A stretch of 64,000 nt of DNA from Flavobacterium profundi (GCF_006491645.1 NZ_VDCZ01000005.1:124001-188000); one strand, 5' to 3'; counted from the first letter of the stretch, positions 18,395 through 30,491 are shown. Program-made: numbers and translations. The notes: generated by a model not told the origin, from the sequence alone.

Positions 18395-18490
18395 TAGCCC
18401 CGATAGCAGCGACATCCTTTTTTATTTTAAAGACCTATATGTTTTTAAAAGCGAAGGAAAATAAAAAAGATATAGCGAATAGCGGGACAG
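18395..18490 (+). ncRNA. structured intergenic repeat, copy A (possible Flavo-1-like RNA)
   Basis: Conserved 5' block TAGCCCCGATAGCAGCGACA followed by ATCC, and 3' block GATATAGCGAATAGCGGGAC. CCCG pairs with CGGG, and ATCC-T6-ATTTT pairs with the AATAAAAAAGAT directly before the 3' block. The interior is variable. It lies between the terminator at 18362 and the rluF promoter. Strand is given as the reading shared by all five copies; the functional strand is not proven. Confidence 0.7.
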
Positions 18491-18581
18491 TTTTCTGTAA
18501 AAGCAATGATGTAGTGCTTCAAATAACTAAAAATATACTTCTTACACCCGTTAATTTCTATCCTTTAACGGGTAAAAAACT

Positions 18582-18589
18582 TATCTTTG
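18582..18589 (+). promoter_or_regulatory. -7 promoter element of rluF, giving a (nearly) leaderless transcript
   Basis: TATCTTTG ends only 4 nt before the ATG at 18594, so the expected transcription start coincides with the start codon. Confidence 0.6.
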
Positions 18590-18593
18590 CTAT

Positions 18594-19385
18594 ATGGAAG
18601 AAGGAAATTTAATTCGCGTTAATAAGTTTTTATCAGAATCTGGTTTTTGTTCGCGTAGAGAAGCGGATCGACTCATTGAACAAGGTCGTGTAACGATTAA
18701 CGGACAAGTTCCTGAAATGGGAACCAAAGTGGGTGTGAATGACGAAGTTCGAGTAAATGGACAATTGATTCAGGAGAAAAAAGAAGCTAAAATCTATTTA
18801 GCATTTAACAAACCTCCTGGAATTGAATGCACTACCAATTTAGAAGTAAAAGATAATATTATCGATTACATCAACTATCCAGAGCGTATTTTTCCAATTG
18901 GTCGTTTAGATAAAGCCAGTGAAGGTTTAATTTTCCTTACGAATGATGGAGATATTGTAAATAAGATTTTACGTGCTAGAAACAATCACGAAAAAGAATA
19001 TATTGTAACAGTAAACAAACCAATAACAGAACGTTTTATTCAACGCATGAGTAATGGAATTCCTATTTTGGATACTATTACACGCAAATGTAAAGTAGAA
19101 CAAGTGAGTAAAACCATTTTCAGAATTGTTTTGACCCAAGGATTGAATCGACAAATTCGTAGAATGTGTGACTACTTAGACTATGAAGTAGTTGCATTGA
19201 AACGCACCCGAATTATAAATATTGCTTTGGATGTTCCTGTTGGGAAATACCGTTTATTATCCGATACAGAAATTAAAGATTTGAATCAATTAATTGAGCC
19301 TTCTAGCAAGACCGAAGAAGCCAGCTTACCAAGTAACAAAAGTAAGTTTACAGGAAAAAGAAATTATAGAGACCGAAACAGGTAA
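18594..19385 (+). CDS. rluF: 23S rRNA pseudouridine synthase, RluF type
   Basis: 263 residues: an N-terminal S4 RNA-binding domain (RVNKFLSESGFCSRREADRL) then an RsuA/RluB/RluF-type catalytic domain with the nucleophilic Asp in GRLDKASEG (D106) and LNRQIRRMCDYLDYEV. The wording IECTTN...NIIDYINYPERIFPIGRLD matches RluF, which modifies U2604 of 23S rRNA in E. coli, more than RluB or RluE. The C-terminal 25 residues are basic and low-complexity. The promoter lies so close that translation is probably leaderless. RluF assignment is by recall, so the exact site could differ. Confidence 0.88.
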   Translation: MEEGNLIRVNKFLSESGFCSRREADRLIEQGRVTINGQVPEMGTKVGVNDEVRVNGQLIQEKKEAKIYLAFNKPPGIECTTNLEVKDNIIDYINYPERIFPIGRLDKASEGLIFLTNDGDIVNKILRARNNHEKEYIVTVNKPITERFIQRMSNGIPILDTITRKCKVEQVSKTIFRIVLTQGLNRQIRRMCDYLDYEVVALKRTRIINIALDVPVGKYRLLSDTEIKDLNQLIEPSSKTEEASLPSNKSKFTGKRNYRDRNR

Positions 19386-19389
19386 AACA

Positions 19390-19881
19390 TTAAAGAGCCA
19401 ATTCCATTACATAATCGTCCATTACGTAATTACGACCTATATCGATAACTTCTTCTTTAACAATTTTTAAACCTAGTTTTTCATAAAAAAACTTCGCTTG
19501 ATTGTATTTGTTTACGTTTAAGAAAATTGCTTTTTGGTTTGCTTTTAAAGCTTCTTCTTTTACCTTTTCAAACAATAATTTTCCTAAACCTAAACCTTGT
19601 GTTTCAGGTAATACATATATTTTATGAATTTTAGTTTTATCTGGTTCACAATTTAATTCGTAGGAAACAAATCCTAAATAATCGCCCGAGTTGTTTTGCA
19701 CCAAGTAAAAAACATGCCCTTTTTCTAATTGTGCTGCTAAAGCTTCTTCAGAATAAAACATAGAAAGCATGTATTCTAACTGTTCTTGGCTTAAAATTTC
19801 AGCATAAGCAACAGGCCAAATGGCATAGGCTAAATCTTTCACGATTGATAGCTGATCTTTCTCAATTGCAACAATATTCAT
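19390..19881 (-). CDS. GNAT family N-acetyltransferase
   Basis: 163 residues with the GNAT acetyl-CoA binding signature: IYVLPETQGLGLGKLLF (Q/RxxGxG/A) in the centre, followed by the helix KVKEEALKANQKAIFLNVNKYNQAKFFYEKLGL typical of the family. Acceptor unknown. The gene converges on rluF with only 4 nt between the stop codons. It is separated upstream from the DUF3467 gene by a terminator hairpin, and no TAnnTTTG is seen directly before its ATG. Confidence 0.88.
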   Translation of the reverse strand: MNIVAIEKDQLSIVKDLAYAIWPVAYAEILSQEQLEYMLSMFYSEEALAAQLEKGHVFYLVQNNSGDYLGFVSYELNCEPDKTKIHKIYVLPETQGLGLGKLLFEKVKEEALKANQKAIFLNVNKYNQAKFFYEKLGLKIVKEEVIDIGRNYVMDDYVMELAL

Positions 19882-19914
19882 AAATATAGAAATTCGATTT
19901 TTAAAGTAAAAAAT

Positions 19915-19950
19915 AAAACCATTTAGCTGGATTCGACCTAAATGGTTTTT
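19915..19950 (-). terminator. terminator after the DUF3467 gene
   Basis: Inverted repeat AAAACCATTTAG / CTAAATGGTTTT with an 11-nt loop; on the minus strand it is followed by a T-rich stretch. Confidence 0.8.
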
Positions 19951-19957
19951 TTATTAT

Positions 19958-20266
19958 TTATGCTTGACCTGTTGGTCCAAAATTTAAAGGAACTTGAGTT
20001 TGTTCACCTTCTTCAATTTTGCCATGAGCCGCTTCAAAACGTTGAATGTTTTCAGCCATCGCTTTTAATAATCTTTTGGCATGCTGTGGTGTTAAAACAA
20101 TACGCGATTTTACTTTTGCTTTGGGTACACCTGGCATAATTGCAATGAAATCGACCACAAATTCACTGTTAGAATGATTGATAATCGCTAGATTAGAATA
20201 AATTCCTTCTGCTGTTTTTTCATCTAACTCGATATTAATTTGACCTTGTTGGTTATTATTTTCCAT
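19958..20266 (-). CDS. DUF3467 domain protein
   Basis: 102 residues, acidic and Gln-rich at the N-terminus, with the DUF3467 core (YSNLAIINHSNSEFVVDFIAIMPG ... AKVKSRIVLTPQHAKRLLKAMAENI). The family is small, widespread and uncharacterised. It lies directly downstream of rpoC on the same strand, separated by a terminator hairpin, and is conserved there in flavobacteria as far as I recall, which may mean occasional read-through from the RNA polymerase operon. Confidence 0.88.
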   Translation of the reverse strand: MENNNQQGQINIELDEKTAEGIYSNLAIINHSNSEFVVDFIAIMPGVPKAKVKSRIVLTPQHAKRLLKAMAENIQRFEAAHGKIEEGEQTQVPLNFGPTGQA

Positions 20267-20280
20267 AAATGCTAATTTAA

Positions 20281-20312
20281 AAAAACCTAACAGAAAAATC
20301 TGTTAGGTTTTT
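20281..20312 (-). terminator. rpoC terminator
   Basis: Inverted repeat AAAAACCTAACAGA / TCTGTTAGGTTTTT with a 4-nt loop, 33 nt after the rpoC stop, with A/T runs on both flanks. Confidence 0.88.
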
Positions 20313-20344
20313 GGTTATACTTAGTCTTAATGAACCGCTACTTA

Positions 20345-23300
20345 TTAATAATTAAATTCTTCTTTAGCAGCCATTAATTCATTATATTCTTCTTTAGAAC
20401 CTACGATTGTATTATCGTATTCTCTCATACCTGTACCTGCAGGAATTCTATGACCTACAATTACATTTTCTTTCAAGCCTTCTAAGGTATCGATTTTACC
20501 AGCTACCGCTGCTTCATTTAACACTTTAGTCGTTTCTTGGAACGATGCCGCAGAGATAAATGATTTCGTTTGTAACGAAGCTCTTGTAATACCTTGAAGA
20601 ACTGGAGTAGCCGTTGCTGTAATAATATCTCTAGCTACAACTAAGTTTTTATCTTCACGTTTTAATAAAGAGTTTTCATCACGTAACTGACGAGGAGTAA
20701 TGATTTGACCTGCTTTAAGATTTTGAGAATCTCCAGCATCTTCAACCACTTTCATTCCGTATAATTTGTCATTCTCAACGATAAAGTCGCTTGTGTGAGC
20801 CAATTGATCTTCTAGGAATAAAGTATCCCCAGCATCTTCAATTCTTACTTTACGCATCATTTGACGAATAACTACCTCAAAGTGTTTGTCATTAATTTTT
20901 ACCCCTTGTAAACGGTATACTTCTTGAATTTCATTTACCAAGTACTGTTGTACAGCAGATGGGCCTTTAATTCTTAAGATATCTTCTGGTGTAATTGCAC
21001 CATCAGAAAGAGGCATTCCCGCTTTCACATAGTCATTCTCTTGAACTAAGATTTGGTTCGAAAGTTTTACTAAATATTTCTTTACTTCACCAAATTTAGA
21101 TTCAATTGCAATCTCTCTGTTTCCTCTCTTAATTTTACCAAAAGTAACAACTCCGTCAATTTCAGAAACTACAGCTGGGTTAGAAGGATTACGCGCTTCT
21201 AAAAGCTCTGTAATTCTAGGTAAACCTCCTGTAATATCTCCTGCTTTAGAGGAACGACGAGGAATTTTTACTAAAATTTTACCCGCTTTAATTTTCTCTC
21301 CATCATCAACCATTAAGTGCGCCCCTACTGGTAAGTTGTATGAACGAATTAACTCACCATCTTTACCATAGATATGTAAAGTTGGGATTAATTTTTTATT
21401 ACGAGATTCAGAAATTACTTTTTCTTGGAAACCTGTTTGCTCGTCAATTTCAACTACAAACGAATCCCCTTGTTTGATATCTTCATATTCTACTTTACCC
21501 GTAAATTCAGAAATAATAACTCCATTATATGGATCCCATTTACAGATTGTAGTTCCTTTTTCAACAGTTTCACCGTCTTTTACGAAAATACTAGAACCAT
21601 AAGGAATATTATGAGTATTTAAAACGATACCAGTAGTTACATCTACTAATTTTAACTCTGTAGAACGAGAAATTACAATATCCACTGAATTTCCTTCAGC
21701 ATCTTCTCCGATAACTGTTTTTAAATCTTCAATTTCTAAACGACCTGCAAATTTAGTTACAATACTTGACTCTTCAGACAAACCTCCAGCAACCCCTCCA
21801 ACGTGGAACGTACGAAGTGTTAACTGTGTACCCGGCTCACCAATTGACTGTGCAGCAATAACCCCAACAGCTTCTCCTTTTTGAGTCATTTTACCAGTTG
21901 CTAAGTTTCTTCCGTAACATTTAGCGCAAATTCCTTTTTCAGCTTCACAAGTTAATGGAGAACGCACTTCAATTCTTTCTAAAGGAGAGTTCTCAATTTT
22001 CTTAACTAACGCTTCTGTAATTTGTTCACCAGCTGGAACTAATACTTCAGAAGTTAAAGGATTGATTACATCGTGTAAAGCTACACGACCTAAAATTCTT
22101 TCTCCTAAAGACTCAACAATTTCTTCATTTTTCTTTAATGCTGTAACCTCAATTCCTCTTAAAGTACCACAATCTACAGAGTTCACAATAACATCTTGAG
22201 ATACGTCATGTAATCTTCTTGTTAAGTATCCTGCATCGGCAGTTTTAAGAGCGGTATCCGCAAGACCTTTACGAGCACCGTGAGTTGAGATAAAGTATTC
22301 TAAGATTGATAGTCCTTCTTTAAAGTTAGAAAGAATAGGATTTTCGATAATTTCACCACCTCCAGCAGTTGATTTTTTAGGCTTAGCCATCAAACCACGC
22401 ATACCAGTTAACTGACGAATTTGCTCTTTAGAACCCCTCGCTCCAGAATCAAGCATCATATATACCGAGTTGAATCCTTGTTGGTCTTCTCTAATGTTTT
22501 TCATTGCTAATTCAGTTAACAATGCATTAGTAGATGTCCAAACGTCAATTACCTGATTATAACGCTCATTATTCGTAATAAGACCCATGTTATAATTCAT
22601 TGTAATTGCTTCAACTTGTTCATTTGCATCTGCAATTAAATCTTGTTTCTTTTCAGGAATAATAATATCCCCTAAACTGAATGATAAACCACCTTGGAAA
22701 GCGAATTTATAACCCATATTTTTCATATCATCTAAGAAAGCAGCAGTTGTAGGTACATCTGTTACTCCTAAGATTTTACCAATGATATCACGTAAGGATT
22801 TTTTAGTCAAGACTTCATTAATATAACCAGCTTTTTCAGGAACTACCTCATTAAATAAAACTCTACCTGCAGTAGTTTGAATTATTTTATAAACTAATTC
22901 TCCATTTTCATTGAAATCTTTTGCTCTTACTTTTATGCGAGCATTTAAGTCTAATTTACCTTCGTTAATTGCGATATTTACCTCTTCAGCTGAATAAAAA
23001 GTTAAACCTTCTCCTTTGATTTTTAAATCTGGAGTAGATAAACGCTCTTTTGTCATATAATATAAACCAAGAACCATGTCCTGAGAAGGTACTGTAATAG
23101 GTGCTCCATTCGCAGGGTTCAAGATATTATGAGAAGCTAACATTAATAATTGTGCTTCTAAAATCGCTTCTGGTCCTAAAGGTAAGTGAACAGCCATCTG
23201 GTCACCATCGAAATCGGCATTAAATGCAGTACACGTTAATGGGTGTAACTGGATTGCTTTCCCTTCGATCAATTTTGGTTGGAAAGCCTGAATACCTAAA

Positions 23301-24643
23301 CGGTGAAGCGTAGGAGCACGGTTCAATAGTACTGGATGTCCTTTGATTACATTTTCTAAGATATCCCATACTACTGGCTCTTTTTTATCAATAATTTTCT
23401 TAGCTGATTTTACAGTTTTAACAATACCTCTTTCAATTAATTTACGAATCACGAAAGGTTTGTATAATTCTGCAGCCATATCTTTTGGCAAACCACACTC
23501 ATACATTTTCAATTCAGGTCCTACAACAATTACAGAACGAGCTGAATAATCCACACGTTTACCTAATAAGTTTTGACGGAAACGACCTTGTTTACCTTTT
23601 AAGGAATCCGATAATGATTTTAAAGGTCTGTTTGATTCTGTCTTAACAGCAGAAGCTTTTCTAGTATTATCAAATAACGAATCTACCGCTTCTTGAAGCA
23701 TACGTTTTTCGTTACGTAAAATAACTTCTGGAGCTTTAATTTCAACTAATCTTTTCAAACGATTGTTACGGATGATTACTCTTCTGTATAAATCATTTAA
23801 ATCTGAAGTTGCGAAACGACCTCCATCTAGTGGCACTAACGGACGTAATTCTGGTGGAATAACTGGAATTACTTTTAAGATCATCCATTCTGGAAGATTC
23901 TCTCTGTTTAAGTTAGCTTCACGGAAAGACTCAACGATATTTAAACGTTTTAAAGCCTCCGTTTTACGTTGTTTAGACGTCTCAGTGTTTGCTGCGTGAC
24001 GCAATTCAAACGACAAAGAATCTAAATCAATTCTTGATAATAAATCCATAATACATTCAGCACCCATTTTAGCGATGAATTTATTTGGATCTGTATCATC
24101 TAAATATTGATTTTCCATTGGAAGGGTATCTAAAATATTCAAATACTCTTCTTCTGTTAAGAAATCTAATTTATTTAAAGTTTCACCTTCTGGCCCTTTA
24201 GCAATACCTGGTTGAATTACTACGTATCTTTCGTAGTAAATAATCATATCTAATTTCTTAGAAGGTAATCCTAAAATGTAACCAATTTTGTTTGGTAACG
24301 AACGGAAATACCAAATGTGAGCAATAGGCACAACTAAATTAATGTGACCTACTCTATCTCTACGAACTTTCTTTTCTGTTACTTCAACACCACAACGGTC
24401 ACAAACAATCCCTTTATAACGGATTCTTTTATATTTTCCGCAGGCACATTCATAATCCTTTACTGGTCCGAAAATTCTTTCACAGAAAAGACCATCTCTT
24501 TCAGGTTTGTGCGTACGATAGTTAATAGTTTCTGGTTTTAAAACCTCACCTCTTGACTCTGCCAAAATAGATTCTGGTGAAGCCAATCCTATCGTAATTC
24601 TGTTAAATCTTTTAACGGTGTTTTTATCTTTTAATCTTGTCAT
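20345..24643 (-). CDS. rpoC: DNA-directed RNA polymerase subunit beta'
   Basis: 1432 residues, the usual length in Bacteroidota. Contains the N-terminal zinc site (CACGKYK ... CDRCG), the catalytic Mg-binding [10 protein letters not shown], the bridge-helix/trigger-loop region with [18 protein letters not shown], and the second zinc site ([13 protein letters not shown]). It forms the catalytic core together with RpoB. It follows rpoB after 125 nt, which hold a long hairpin (24710-24757), and ends at a strong terminator. No disruption is seen. Confidence 0.99.
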   Translation of the reverse strand: MTRLKDKNTVKRFNRITIGLASPESILAESRGEVLKPETINYRTHKPERDGLFCERIFGPVKDYECACGKYKRIRYKGIVCDRCGVEVTEKKVRRDRVGHINLVVPIAHIWYFRSLPNKIGYILGLPSKKLDMIIYYERYVVIQPGIAKGPEGETLNKLDFLTEEEYLNILDTLPMENQYLDDTDPNKFIAKMGAECIMDLLSRIDLDSLSFELRHAANTETSKQRKTEALKRLNIVESFREANLNRENLPEWMILKVIPVIPPELRPLVPLDGGRFATSDLNDLYRRVIIRNNRLKRLVEIKAPEVILRNEKRMLQEAVDSLFDNTRKASAVKTESNRPLKSLSDSLKGKQGRFRQNLLGKRVDYSARSVIVVGPELKMYECGLPKDMAAELYKPFVIRKLIERGIVKTVKSAKKIIDKKEPVVWDILENVIKGHPVLLNRAPTLHRLGIQAFQPKLIEGKAIQLHPLTCTAFNADFDGDQMAVHLPLGPEAILEAQLLMLASHNILNPANGAPITVPSQDMVLGLYYMTKERLSTPDLKIKGEGLTFYSAEEVNIAINEGKLDLNARIKVRAKDFNENGELVYKIIQTTAGRVLFNEVVPEKAGYINEVLTKKSLRDIIGKILGVTDVPTTAAFLDDMKNMGYKFAFQGGLSFSLGDIIIPEKKQDLIADANEQVEAITMNYNMGLITNNERYNQVIDVWTSTNALLTELAMKNIREDQQGFNSVYMMLDSGARGSKEQIRQLTGMRGLMAKPKKSTAGGGEIIENPILSNFKEGLSILEYFISTHGARKGLADTALKTADAGYLTRRLHDVSQDVIVNSVDCGTLRGIEVTALKKNEEIVESLGERILGRVALHDVINPLTSEVLVPAGEQITEALVKKIENSPLERIEVRSPLTCEAEKGICAKCYGRNLATGKMTQKGEAVGVIAAQSIGEPGTQLTLRTFHVGGVAGGLSEESSIVTKFAGRLEIEDLKTVIGEDAEGNSVDIVISRSTELKLVDVTTGIVLNTHNIPYGSSIFVKDGETVEKGTTICKWDPYNGVIISEFTGKVEYEDIKQGDSFVVEIDEQTGFQEKVISESRNKKLIPTLHIYGKDGELIRSYNLPVGAHLMVDDGEKIKAGKILVKIPRRSSKAGDITGGLPRITELLEARNPSNPAVVSEIDGVVTFGKIKRGNREIAIESKFGEVKKYLVKLSNQILVQENDYVKAGMPLSDGAITPEDILRIKGPSAVQQYLVNEIQEVYRLQGVKINDKHFEVVIRQMMRKVRIEDAGDTLFLEDQLAHTSDFIVENDKLYGMKVVEDAGDSQNLKAGQIITPRQLRDENSLLKREDKNLVVARDIITATATPVLQGITRASLQTKSFISAASFQETTKVLNEAAVAGKIDTLEGLKENVIVGHRIPAGTGMREYDNTIVGSKEEYNELMAAKEEFNY

Positions 24644-24709
24644 GATCTGATTACTATCGATTTTTTGTAAAAAACTTTTTGTTCAGTGATACAGTCCCAA
24701 TTAAGGGAA

Positions 24710-24757
24710 ACAGTCTCAGTATTCAGTCGCAAAACTGATTACTGCGACTGAGACTGT
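24710..24757 (-). promoter_or_regulatory. long hairpin between rpoB and rpoC
   Basis: Arms ACAGTCTCAG (24710-24719) plus TCGCA (24727-24731) pair with TGCGACTGAGACTGT (24743-24757), leaving a 7-nt bulge. No T run follows on the minus strand, so it looks like a processing or pausing hairpin, not a terminator. Confidence 0.55.
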
Positions 24758-24768
24758 TACTGCTTTAT

Positions 24769-27700
24769 TTATTCTTCTAATCTGATGTCTAAACCAAGAC
24801 CTTTCAATTCATGCATTAATACATTGAATGATTCAGGTAATCCTGGTTCTGGCATTGTTTCTCCTTTTACGATTGACTCGTAAGTTTTAGCTCTACCGAT
24901 TACATCATCAGATTTAACCGTCAATATTTCTCTTAAAGTACTTGATGCTCCATATGCTTCAAGTGCCCAAACCTCCATTTCTCCAAAACGCTGACCTCCG
25001 AACTGAGCTTTACCTCCTAATGGTTGTTGCGTAATTAAAGAGTATGGACCAATAGAACGTGCGTGCATTTTATCATCTACCATGTGTCCTAATTTCAACA
25101 TGTAAATTACACCCACTGTTGCTGGCTGATGGAAACGCTCTCCGGTACCACCATCATATAAATAGGTATGACCGAATCTTGGAATTCCAGCTTCATCAGT
25201 TAAAGCATTGATTTGATCTAAAGAAGCTCCGTCAAAAATAGGAGTAGCGAACTTTCTTCCTAAGTTCATTCCAGCCCATCCTAATACGGTTTCATAAATC
25301 TGACCAATGTTCATACGTGATGGTACCCCAAGTGGGTTCAATACGATATCAACTGGTGTTCCATCTTCTAAGAAAGGCATATCTTCATGACGTACAATTC
25401 TAGCAACAATACCTTTGTTACCGTGACGACCCGCCATTTTATCACCTACTTTTAACTTACGTTTTTTAGCGATGTATACTTTAGCTAATTTCAAAATTCC
25501 AGCTGGTAACTCATCTCCAACAGTGATTGTAAACTTCTCTCTTCTTAACCAACCTTGTAAGTCATTCAACTTAATTTTATAGTTATGAACTAAGTCATTT
25601 ACCATCTTATTTGTTGCATCATCAGTCGTCCATTGTCCTTTAGTCAAATGAGCGAAATCATCAACTGATTGTAACATTTTCTTCGTGAATTTCTTACCCT
25701 TTGGTAATACTTCTTCACCTAAATCATTCATTACTCCTTGAGATGTTTTTCCATCAATGATAACAAATAATTTTTCGATTAACTTATCTTTTAAGTCATT
25801 GAATTTAACTTCAAACTCGATGTCAAGCTTATCGATATCTTCTTTATCTTTTGAACGTTTACGTTTATCTTTAACTGCTTTAGCAAATAACTTTTTGTCT
25901 AAAACAACACCATGTAATGATGGAGAAGCTTTTAACGAAGCGTCTTTTACATCACCTGCTTTATCACCAAAGATAGCACGTAATAATTTTTCTTCTGGTG
26001 TTGGATCAGATTCCCCTTTTGGAGTGATTTTCCCGATAAGAATATCACCAGGTTTTACTTCTGCACCAATACGAATCATTCCGTTTTCATCTAGGTCTTT
26101 AGTAGCTTCTTCAGAAACGTTTGGAATGTCATTTGTTAATTCTTCATTACCTAATTTCGTATCACGAACTTCTAACGAATAATCATCAATATGAATAGAA
26201 GTAAAAATATCATCACGAACAACTTTTTCAGAAATTACAATCGCATCCTCGAAGTTATAACCTTTCCAAGGCATGAAGGCTACTTTTAAGTTTCTACCTA
26301 AAGCTAACTCTCCATTTTGTGTTGCATATCCTTCACAAAGTACTTGTCCTTTAGCAACTTTATCTCCTTTTCTAACGATTGGTTTTAAGTTGATTGAAGT
26401 ACTTTGGTTCGTTTTTCTAAATTTAATTAATTGGTATGTTTTTTCATCTTCTTCAAAACTTACCATTCTTTCTTCTTCCGTTCTATCGTACTTGATTGTA
26501 ATTTTATTTGCGTCTACATAAGTAACGACACCATCACCTTCAGCATTAATAAGTACACGAGAATCAGACGCCACTTGTCTTTCTAAACCAGTACCCACGA
26601 TTGGCGATTCTGGTCTTAACAAAGGAACAGCCTGACGCATCATGTTTGATCCCATCAAAGCACGGTTCGCGTCATCATGCTCTAAGAAAGGAATTAATGA
26701 AGCCGAGATGGAAGCAATTTGATTTGGTGCAACGTCTGTATAGTGAACTACATTTGGTTCAACAACTGGGAAGTCACCTTCTTCACGAGCAATAACTTTC
26801 TCAGCTGTAATTTTACCAGCATTATCCATTTCAATGTTTGCTTGCGCAATCATTTTTCCTTCTTCTTCTTCTGCACTTAAATAAATTGGTTCTGATTCTA
26901 AATCAACCACACCATCCGTAACTGGACGATAAGGAGTTTCAATGAATCCCATTCCGTTTACTTTAGCATACACTCCAAGAGAAGAAATCAAACCAATGTT
27001 TGGACCTTCAGGAGTTTCAATTGGACATAAACGTCCATAATGCGTATAGTGAACATCACGAACCTCGAAACCAGCTCTTTCTCTAGATAAACCACCAGGT
27101 CCAAGAGCAGATAAACGACGCTTGTGTGTAATCTCAGCTAAAGGATTCGTTTGATCCATAAATTGAGATAACTGATTGGTTCCAAAGAAAGAATTGATTA
27201 CTGAAGATAATGTTTTTGCATTAATCAAATCTATTGGTGTAAACACCTCATTATCTCTAACATTCATTCTCTCTCTAATGGTTCTTGCCATACGAGCAAG
27301 TCCAACACCAAATTGTGAAGACAATTGTTCTCCAACTGTTCTTACACGTCTGTTAGATAAGTGATCAATATCATCAATCTCTGCTTTAGAGTTGATCAAC
27401 TCAATCAAATATTTAACAATAGTTATGATATCCTCTTTGGTTAAGACTTGCTTCTCCATAGGAATATCTAACTGCAATTTTTTGTTCATTCTATAACGAC
27501 CAACTTCACCTAAATTATAACGTTGATCAGAGAAGAATAATTTATCTATAATACCGCGAGCCGTTTCTTCATCAGGTGGTTCAGCGTTACGTAATTGTCT
27601 ATAAATATGTTCAACAGCTTCTTTTTCAGAGTTTGTTGGGTCTTTTTGTAATGTATTGTGAATAATTGTATAATCAGCAGCATTATTGTCTTCTTTGTGT

Positions 27701-28581
27701 AAAAGAATCGCTTTAACATCTGCATCAATAATTTCTTCAACATTATCTTTATCTAAGATTGTATCACGATCTAAAATAATTTCATTTCTCTCAATTGATA
27801 CAACTTCTCCAGTATCCTCATCTACGAAGTCTTCATGCCAAGTATTTAAAACACGTGCAGCAAGTTTTCTTCCAATATATTTTTTAATACCAGTTTTAGA
27901 CACTTTAATTTCTTCAGCTAAATCAAAAATCTCTAAGATATCTTTATCTCTTTCAAATCCGATAGCTCTGAATAAAGTAGTTACAGGTAGTTTTTTCTTT
28001 CTATCAATGTAAGCGTACATTACACTATTGATATCTGTTGCAAATTCTATCCAAGATCCTTTAAAAGGAATAATTCTTGCAGAATATAATTTAGTTCCAT
28101 TCGCATGGAAGGATTGTCCAAAGAAAACCCCTGGTGAACGATGTAATTGAGATACAACTACTCGCTCTGCTCCATTGATTACGAAAGTACCACTAGGCGT
28201 CATATAAGGTATGGTTCCCAAATAAACATCTTGTACAATTGTCTCAAAATCCTCATGCTCAGGATCTGTACAATATAATTTAAGCCTTGCTTTTAAAGGC
28301 ACACTATATGTTAAACCTCTGTCAATACATTCTTCAATTGTATATCTTGGTGGGTCAATAAAGTAATCTAGAAACTCTAAAACGAATTGATTTCTCGTAT
28401 CCGTGATTGGGAAATTTTCCATGAAGGTGTTATAAAGACCTTCGTTGCCTCTTTCATCAGATTTTGTTTCCAATTGGAAAAAATCCTTAAAAGATTTTAC
28501 CTGAATATCCAAAAAATCTGGATAATTAGGTATGTTCTTTGTAGAAGCAAAATTTAATCTTTCAGTCTGATTAGTTATCAT
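24769..28581 (-). CDS. rpoB: DNA-directed RNA polymerase subunit beta
   Basis: 1270 residues. Motifs: [27 protein letters not shown] in the rifampicin region (Asp/His/Arg residues of the wild-type kind, Ser at the usual Ser531 position in RRLSALG), [17 protein letters not shown], and the C-terminal [50 protein letters not shown]. The acidic insert near [15 protein letters not shown] is of the kind found in Bacteroidota. It is separated from rplL by 250 nt containing a strong attenuator-like hairpin. Confidence 0.99.
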   Translation of the reverse strand: MITNQTERLNFASTKNIPNYPDFLDIQVKSFKDFFQLETKSDERGNEGLYNTFMENFPITDTRNQFVLEFLDYFIDPPRYTIEECIDRGLTYSVPLKARLKLYCTDPEHEDFETIVQDVYLGTIPYMTPSGTFVINGAERVVVSQLHRSPGVFFGQSFHANGTKLYSARIIPFKGSWIEFATDINSVMYAYIDRKKKLPVTTLFRAIGFERDKDILEIFDLAEEIKVSKTGIKKYIGRKLAARVLNTWHEDFVDEDTGEVVSIERNEIILDRDTILDKDNVEEIIDADVKAILLHKEDNNAADYTIIHNTLQKDPTNSEKEAVEHIYRQLRNAEPPDEETARGIIDKLFFSDQRYNLGEVGRYRMNKKLQLDIPMEKQVLTKEDIITIVKYLIELINSKAEIDDIDHLSNRRVRTVGEQLSSQFGVGLARMARTIRERMNVRDNEVFTPIDLINAKTLSSVINSFFGTNQLSQFMDQTNPLAEITHKRRLSALGPGGLSRERAGFEVRDVHYTHYGRLCPIETPEGPNIGLISSLGVYAKVNGMGFIETPYRPVTDGVVDLESEPIYLSAEEEEGKMIAQANIEMDNAGKITAEKVIAREEGDFPVVEPNVVHYTDVAPNQIASISASLIPFLEHDDANRALMGSNMMRQAVPLLRPESPIVGTGLERQVASDSRVLINAEGDGVVTYVDANKITIKYDRTEEERMVSFEEDEKTYQLIKFRKTNQSTSINLKPIVRKGDKVAKGQVLCEGYATQNGELALGRNLKVAFMPWKGYNFEDAIVISEKVVRDDIFTSIHIDDYSLEVRDTKLGNEELTNDIPNVSEEATKDLDENGMIRIGAEVKPGDILIGKITPKGESDPTPEEKLLRAIFGDKAGDVKDASLKASPSLHGVVLDKKLFAKAVKDKRKRSKDKEDIDKLDIEFEVKFNDLKDKLIEKLFVIIDGKTSQGVMNDLGEEVLPKGKKFTKKMLQSVDDFAHLTKGQWTTDDATNKMVNDLVHNYKIKLNDLQGWLRREKFTITVGDELPAGILKLAKVYIAKKRKLKVGDKMAGRHGNKGIVARIVRHEDMPFLEDGTPVDIVLNPLGVPSRMNIGQIYETVLGWAGMNLGRKFATPIFDGASLDQINALTDEAGIPRFGHTYLYDGGTGERFHQPATVGVIYMLKLGHMVDDKMHARSIGPYSLITQQPLGGKAQFGGQRFGEMEVWALEAYGASSTLREILTVKSDDVIGRAKTYESIVKGETMPEPGLPESFNVLMHELKGLGLDIRLEE

Positions 28582-28772
28582 CTATGGACAAAATTTTGAT
28601 TTAAAAAAAGTAATCTTTTTGTGTAAAACACTAATTTATTAATACTTCCTTTTTAAATAATCGATACATCTTTAAAAATAAACCAGGAAAGATAGTCTAT
28701 TTTCTTTCTTCGTAAGGATTACATTTTTTTATTTTGTGAAAATTAAAAACTTAATTTTCTTATACGAAAAAT

Positions 28773-28810
28773 GGTTTAGGCCTTTGAGATTAAATCTCAA
28801 GGCCTAAACC
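28773..28810 (-). terminator. attenuator hairpin between rplL and rpoB
   Basis: GGTTTAGGCCTTTGAGATT pairs with AATCTCAAGGCCTAAACC (one bulge), then T5 on the minus strand. It lies 22 nt after rplL and about 190 nt before rpoB, the position of the classic partial terminator that lowers rpoBC expression relative to ribosomal proteins. Confidence 0.85.
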
Positions 28811-28832
28811 TGGTTTTTCACTTAAGTTTAAC

Positions 28833-29204
28833 TTATTTAAGCTCAACTACAGCACCAGCTTCTTCTAAAGCTTTCTTAAGACCTTCAGCCTCATCTTTAG
28901 AAACTCCTTCTTTAACGTTAGCAGGAGCAGCATCTACCATATCTTTAGCTTCTTTAAGACCTAAACCAGTTAATTCTTTTACTGCTTTTACAACAGCTAA
29001 TTTAGAAGCACCAGCATCTTTTAATACTACTGTAAATTCTGTTTGCTCAGCAGCAGCACCAGCACCGTCTCCTCCTCCAGAAACTACAACTGCAGCAGCA
29101 GCTGGCTCGATACCATACTCATCTTTTAATATTGTTGCTAGTTCATTAACTTCTTTAACAGTTAAATTAACTAATTGTTCTGCGAATTGTTTCAAATCTG
29201 CCAT
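28833..29204 (-). CDS. rplL: 50S ribosomal protein bL12 (L7/L12)
   Basis: 123 residues: N-terminal dimerisation helices ([23 protein letters not shown]), an Ala/Gly-rich hinge, and the globular factor-binding domain ([39 protein letters not shown]). Forms the ribosome stalk that recruits elongation factors. It follows rplJ after 57 nt and is separated from rpoB by the hairpin described at 28773-28810. Confidence 0.99.
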   Translation of the reverse strand: MADLKQFAEQLVNLTVKEVNELATILKDEYGIEPAAAAVVVSGGGDGAGAAAEQTEFTVVLKDAGASKLAVVKAVKELTGLGLKEAKDMVDAAPANVKEGVSKDEAEGLKKALEEAGAVVELK

Positions 29205-29261
29205 TTTTCTATCTTTTAAAATGTTTTGTAAAAATTATAATTTATTAAAGCGCGTTCTTTT

Positions 29262-29759
29262 TTATTCTGCCGAATCTTCTTTTCCTTCTTGGTTTTGAAG
29301 AGCAGCAATAACTCTTTGAGCTGGTGATTGTAATAAACCGATAATTTCACCGATAACTTCAGCTCTAGATTTAATAGAAGCTAATTTATCAAGGTTATCA
29401 TCACCAATATAAATGTCCTCAGTAATGTAAGCCCCTTTTAAAATTGGCTTGCTACCTTTCTTACGAAATTCTTTGATAATTTTCGCAGGAGCATTAGCAA
29501 CATCTGAAATCATTACAGAAGTATTTCCTTTTAAAACTGATGGTAAATCACCAAAATCAGTATCAGAAGCTTCCATAGCTTTTTCAAGCAATGTATTTTT
29601 AACCACCTCTAATTTGATACCAGCTTTAAAACAAGCTCTTCTTAAGTTTGAAGTAGAATCTGCATCTAGTCCTGAAGTATCTGCTAAATAAATAACATTT
29701 ACTCCCGCTAACTTTGCAGTTAAATCTTCAATAGCGATTGATTTTTCTTCTCTAGTCAT
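29262..29759 (-). CDS. rplJ: 50S ribosomal protein uL10
   Basis: 165 residues, the length of bacterial L10. Holds the bL12 dimers at its C-terminal helix. The N-terminal fold is recognisable (MTREEKSIAIEDLTAKLAGVNVIYLADTSGL), as is the KNTLLEKAM segment. It sits between rplA and rplL in the standard order. In other bacteria L10 represses its own mRNA; no leader structure was located in the 23 nt before it. Confidence 0.98.
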   Translation of the reverse strand: MTREEKSIAIEDLTAKLAGVNVIYLADTSGLDADSTSNLRRACFKAGIKLEVVKNTLLEKAMEASDTDFGDLPSVLKGNTSVMISDVANAPAKIIKEFRKKGSKPILKGAYITEDIYIGDDNLDKLASIKSRAEVIGEIIGLLQSPAQRVIAALQNQEGKEDSAE

Positions 29760-29782
29760 ACTAAAAATTTTTAACTACCAAA

Positions 29783-30472
29783 TTATACTGCCTTAGGATC
29801 TAAAGCAATAGCAGGACTCATTGTACTTGATAAGTGAATAGACTTAATATAAGTACCTTTAGCTGCAGTTGGTTTTAATTTGATTAATGTTTGAATAATT
29901 TCGTGAGCATTGTCATAGATTTTATCAGCATCGAAAGATACTTTACCTATTCCAGCGTGCACAATACCAGTTTTATCAACTTTAAAATCGATTTTACCAG
30001 CTTTAACTTCTTGAACAGCTTTAGCAACATCCATAGTTACTGTACCTGTTTTTGGGTTTGGCATTAAACCTCTTGGTCCTAATACACGACCTAAAGGTCC
30101 TAATTTACCCATTACAGCAGGCATTGTGATGATTACGTCAACATCTGTCCAACCGTCTTTAATTTTTTGAAGATAATCATCTAAACCTACGTGGTCAGCA
30201 CCAGCAGCTTTAGCTTCTTCTTCTTTATCAGGTGTAACTAAAGCTAACACACGAACATCTTTTCCTGTTCCGTGAGGTAAAGTTACAACACCTCTTACCA
30301 TTTGGTTCGCTTTTCTAGGATCAACTCCTAAACGAACAGCTATATCCACAGACTCATCAAATTTTGCAGAAGAAACTACTTTAATTAATGCAGCTGCATC
30401 TTTTAAAGTATATTGTTTGTTCTTTTCAATTTTTGAAGCAGCCTCTTTTTGCTTTTTTGTCAATTTTGCCAT
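29783..30472 (-). CDS. rplA: 50S ribosomal protein uL1
   Basis: 229 residues with the L1 signature [19 protein letters not shown] and the N-terminal [27 protein letters not shown]. Forms the mobile L1 stalk at the E site and in many bacteria represses the rplKA mRNA. It follows rplK after 19 nt. Confidence 0.99.
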   Translation of the reverse strand: MAKLTKKQKEAASKIEKNKQYTLKDAAALIKVVSSAKFDESVDIAVRLGVDPRKANQMVRGVVTLPHGTGKDVRVLALVTPDKEEEAKAAGADHVGLDDYLQKIKDGWTDVDVIITMPAVMGKLGPLGRVLGPRGLMPNPKTGTVTMDVAKAVQEVKAGKIDFKVDKTGIVHAGIGKVSFDADKIYDNAHEIIQTLIKLKPTAAKGTYIKSIHLSSTMSPAIALDPKAV

Positions 30473-30491
30473 GTCTAATTCAATTTAACGA

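Noticed and set aside
18385..18612. 75-residue open frame between the coiled-coil gene and rluF
   Set aside because: It runs through the structured repeat copy A and the rluF promoter, and overlaps the rluF start; no protein-like features.
25757..26182. 141-residue open frame on the plus strand
   Set aside because: Antisense shadow of rpoB with Ser/Leu-rich nonsense composition and no promoter.
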